Part shown: in pieces, positions 5,371-6,448 of the stretch | How positions within the stretch are numbered: the first letter of the stretch is position 1 | Layout of the letters: each line of letters starts with the position of its first letter | NCBI GenBank assembly: GCA_025350385.1 | Contig: JANXXZ010000106.1 | Location: 1 to 6,448, forward strand | Source of the DNA: Bacteroidales bacterium | GTDB taxonomy: Bacteria; Bacteroidota; Bacteroidia; Bacteroidales; UBA4417 | Reading direction: 5' to 3' | DNA length: 6,448 bases | The notes under the pieces: generated by a model | Seen by the model: the letters and a program-made list of their open reading frames with translations, nothing else | Told to the model about the DNA's origin: nothing | Databases searched by the model: none | Program-made: the position numbers and the translations under genes

Positions 5371-5377
5371 GCATAAC
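5371..5377 (-). other. Upstream cassette core site GTTATGC
   Basis: Read on the minus strand, GTTATGC matches GTTRRRY at all but one position and marks the 5' boundary of the proposed cassette, 78 bp upstream of its ATG. It is the exact complement of GCATAAC in the attC-like site. Confidence 0.5.
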
Positions 5378-5391
5378 TTGTGGATAAACGC

Positions 5392-5419
5392 CATTCAATA
5401 GTCCCTAGTCGCTATTCAC
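5392..5419. repeat. Short 7-bp periodic array after adk (TAGTCSC)
   Basis: The units cattcaa, tagtccc, tagtcgc and tattcac lie two bases beyond the adk stop codon. The array is short; only the middle two units are near-identical. Confidence 0.45.
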
Positions 5420-5421
5420 TT

Positions 5422-6448
5422 CTACCGCGCTTTCTTCATAGCCGATTCCACTGCCAGGCTGAGACGCTCAAAAATATCTTCATTCGAACCCATTGCATTG
5501 ATAACCATGTGCTTATTCTGCCGTTTATACATATCCATAACCCGGGTGGTTTTGGTTTCGTACTCCTCGAGGCGGTGAATGATAAGTTCCGTCGATTTGT
5601 CATATGGCCTGGCGCCTTCGGTGCGGCTTCTCTTATCAAGCCGCTTGATCATTTCAAGCATGGGTGCTGAAAGTTCAATAACACAGGAAACATTCATGCT
5701 CATCCGGCGCAGCAGCCCGTCAAGTATGTATGACTGAAGCACCGTTCGTGGAAATCCTTTGAAAATAAAGCCATTCACATGGTTATGCAGCTTCATTTCC
5801 CGTTCAATAAGCTGAATAACAATTTCATCGGGAACCAGGTCGCCTACATTGATGATATTCTTCACCTTTCTGCCTATTTCAGTATCGGCTTTTACTTCCT
5901 TACGAAGTAACGAACCGGTTGAGATATAGTAAAGGTCAAACTTTTTGGCAAGCATATTTCCCTGCGTACCTTTCCCTGAACCCGGGGGGCCCGAAAGGAT
6001 CAGGTTAAACCATTCTTTCTGAAGGGTAAGCTCAATGGATGTATTCAGACGACTGAAGACATCTGAAATAAGCCCGACTCCGTTTATTGGGAAGTACAGG
6101 TTGCGTTCTTCGTAATACCCTTTAACAGGGGCAGTTTTGTTTTCGTACTCCAGCAACCTGAATTTTATGATCTCTTCAGAATCGTCGGAGCGACCTGATG
6201 ATTTACCTCTTTCAATCACGCGGCTGATAAGTTCTTCGCGCGGTACCTCAAGGCTAAGCATGCATGTGAGGGAGGTGTTAAGTTTAAGTAACAGACCGTC
6301 AAGAATATAAGATTGAACCAATGTCCTCGGGAATCCATCGAAAAGTATCCCGTTCTGTTCGTTGCTGTGAATTATCTTCTTCTCAATGAGTTCCACCATG
6401 ATTTCATCGGAAACGAGACCTCCCTGGCTGATGATATCTTTCACCTGC
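5422..6448 (-). CDS. adk: Tandem (fused) adenylate kinase, 5' end outside window
   Basis: 341 codons are visible and the frame runs off the right edge. The first visible residues, QVKDIISQGGLVSDEI, are the middle of a first kinase domain. Numbering from the V at 6444-6442 as residue 1, domain 1 has the NMP/AMP motif LFDGFPRT (34-41) and a short LID with GKSSGRSDD (80-88). Domain 2 begins with the P-loop GPPGSGKGTQ (152-161) and has STGSLLR (175-181), GDLVPDEI (201-208) and GFPRT (230-234). The enzyme interconverts ATP, AMP and ADP in the cytoplasm. A usual adenylate kinase has about 190-215 residues; this is two copies in one chain. Domain 2 has lysine (229) where the family and domain 1 have the conserved aspartate before GFPRT, and its LID reads EGARPYDKS rather than GRxDD. 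Domain 1 therefore looks catalytically complete in its visible part, domain 2 altered. The P-loop of domain 1 is not in the window. Confidence 0.9.
   Translation of the reverse strand, partial: QVKDIISQGGLVSDEIMVELIEKKIIHSNEQNGILFDGFPRTLVQSYILDGLLLKLNTSLTCMLSLEVPREELISRVIERGKSSGRSDDSEEIIKFRLLEYENKTAPVKGYYEERNLYFPINGVGLISDVFSRLNTSIELTLQKEWFNLILSGPPGSGKGTQGNMLAKKFDLYYISTGSLLRKEVKADTEIGRKVKNIINVGDLVPDEIVIQLIEREMKLHNHVNGFIFKGFPRTVLQSYILDGLLRRMSMNVSCVIELSAPMLEMIKRLDKRSRTEGARPYDKSTELIIHRLEEYETKTTRVMDMYKRQNKHMVINAMGSNEDIFERLSLAVESAMKKAR

Larger units (their letters stand above)
4397..5376 (-). mobile_element. Putative solitary integron gene cassette between adk and obgE
   Basis: On the minus strand the unit would run from TTATGC (after the G of GTTATGC, 5377-5371) through one ORF and an attC-like site to the G of GTTAGAA (4397). 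In integron cassettes the R'' core pairs with the first bases of the same cassette; here GCATAAC (4516-4522) is the exact complement of the 5' GTTATGC, extending to nine bases (ACGCATAAC). The unit holds one gene in the expected orientation, about 30% GC in sampled lines against about 50% in obgE and adk, and with its own ribosome binding site. It separates adk from obgE, which I recall as adjacent in many Bacteroidetes. No integrase or further cassette is in view, so insertion at a secondary site or a small remnant array are both possible. Confidence 0.55.

Overview
All six protein-coding genes that I accept lie on the minus strand, so the window reads right to left. It looks like chromosomal DNA of an uncultured Bacteroidetes bacterium, probably Bacteroidales. 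The reasons are a short ObgE with no C-terminal OCT domain next to an adenylate kinase with the short LID seen in this phylum, almost no Shine-Dalgarno sequences before the host genes, and spacers filled with degenerate tandem repeats. The taxonomic call is an inference from gene content; no rRNA is present.

Right part (6448 to 3236): the 3' part of a fused tandem adenylate kinase (5422-6448, 5' end outside the window) is followed by obgE (3236-4225). As I recall, adk and obgE are direct neighbours in many Bacteroidetes. Here a low-GC gene for a multi-pass membrane protein (4583-5293, DUF4386-like) sits between them. This gene is flanked by integron-type recombination signals: GTTATGC at its 5' side (5371-5377) and a 132-bp attC-like inverted element at its 3' side (4391-4522), whose distal core GCATAAC is the exact complement of the 5' GTTATGC. 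I read 4397-5376 as a solitary gene cassette inserted between adk and obgE. No integrase is visible.

Left part (2949 to 105): four genes form a probable molybdenum (or tungsten) related cluster. They are a DUF4213/DUF364 putative heavy-metal chelation protein, a small exported beta-rich protein, a single-domain ModE-type regulator without molybdate-binding domains, and a MobB-like P-loop protein. The exported-protein gene, modE-like and mobB-like genes are close enough to be one transcript (41 bp between the first two). The DUF364 gene is separated from them by 465 bp of non-coding sequence.

Spacers: at least five intergenic stretches carry short tandem arrays with a strict 7-bp period but different unit sequences (1-91, 675-807, 3195-3236, 4237-4334 and 5392-5419), several directly touching a start or stop codon. 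This shared 7-bp period is the most unusual feature of the window after the cassette. I see no tRNA, rRNA, CRISPR, transposase or integrase.
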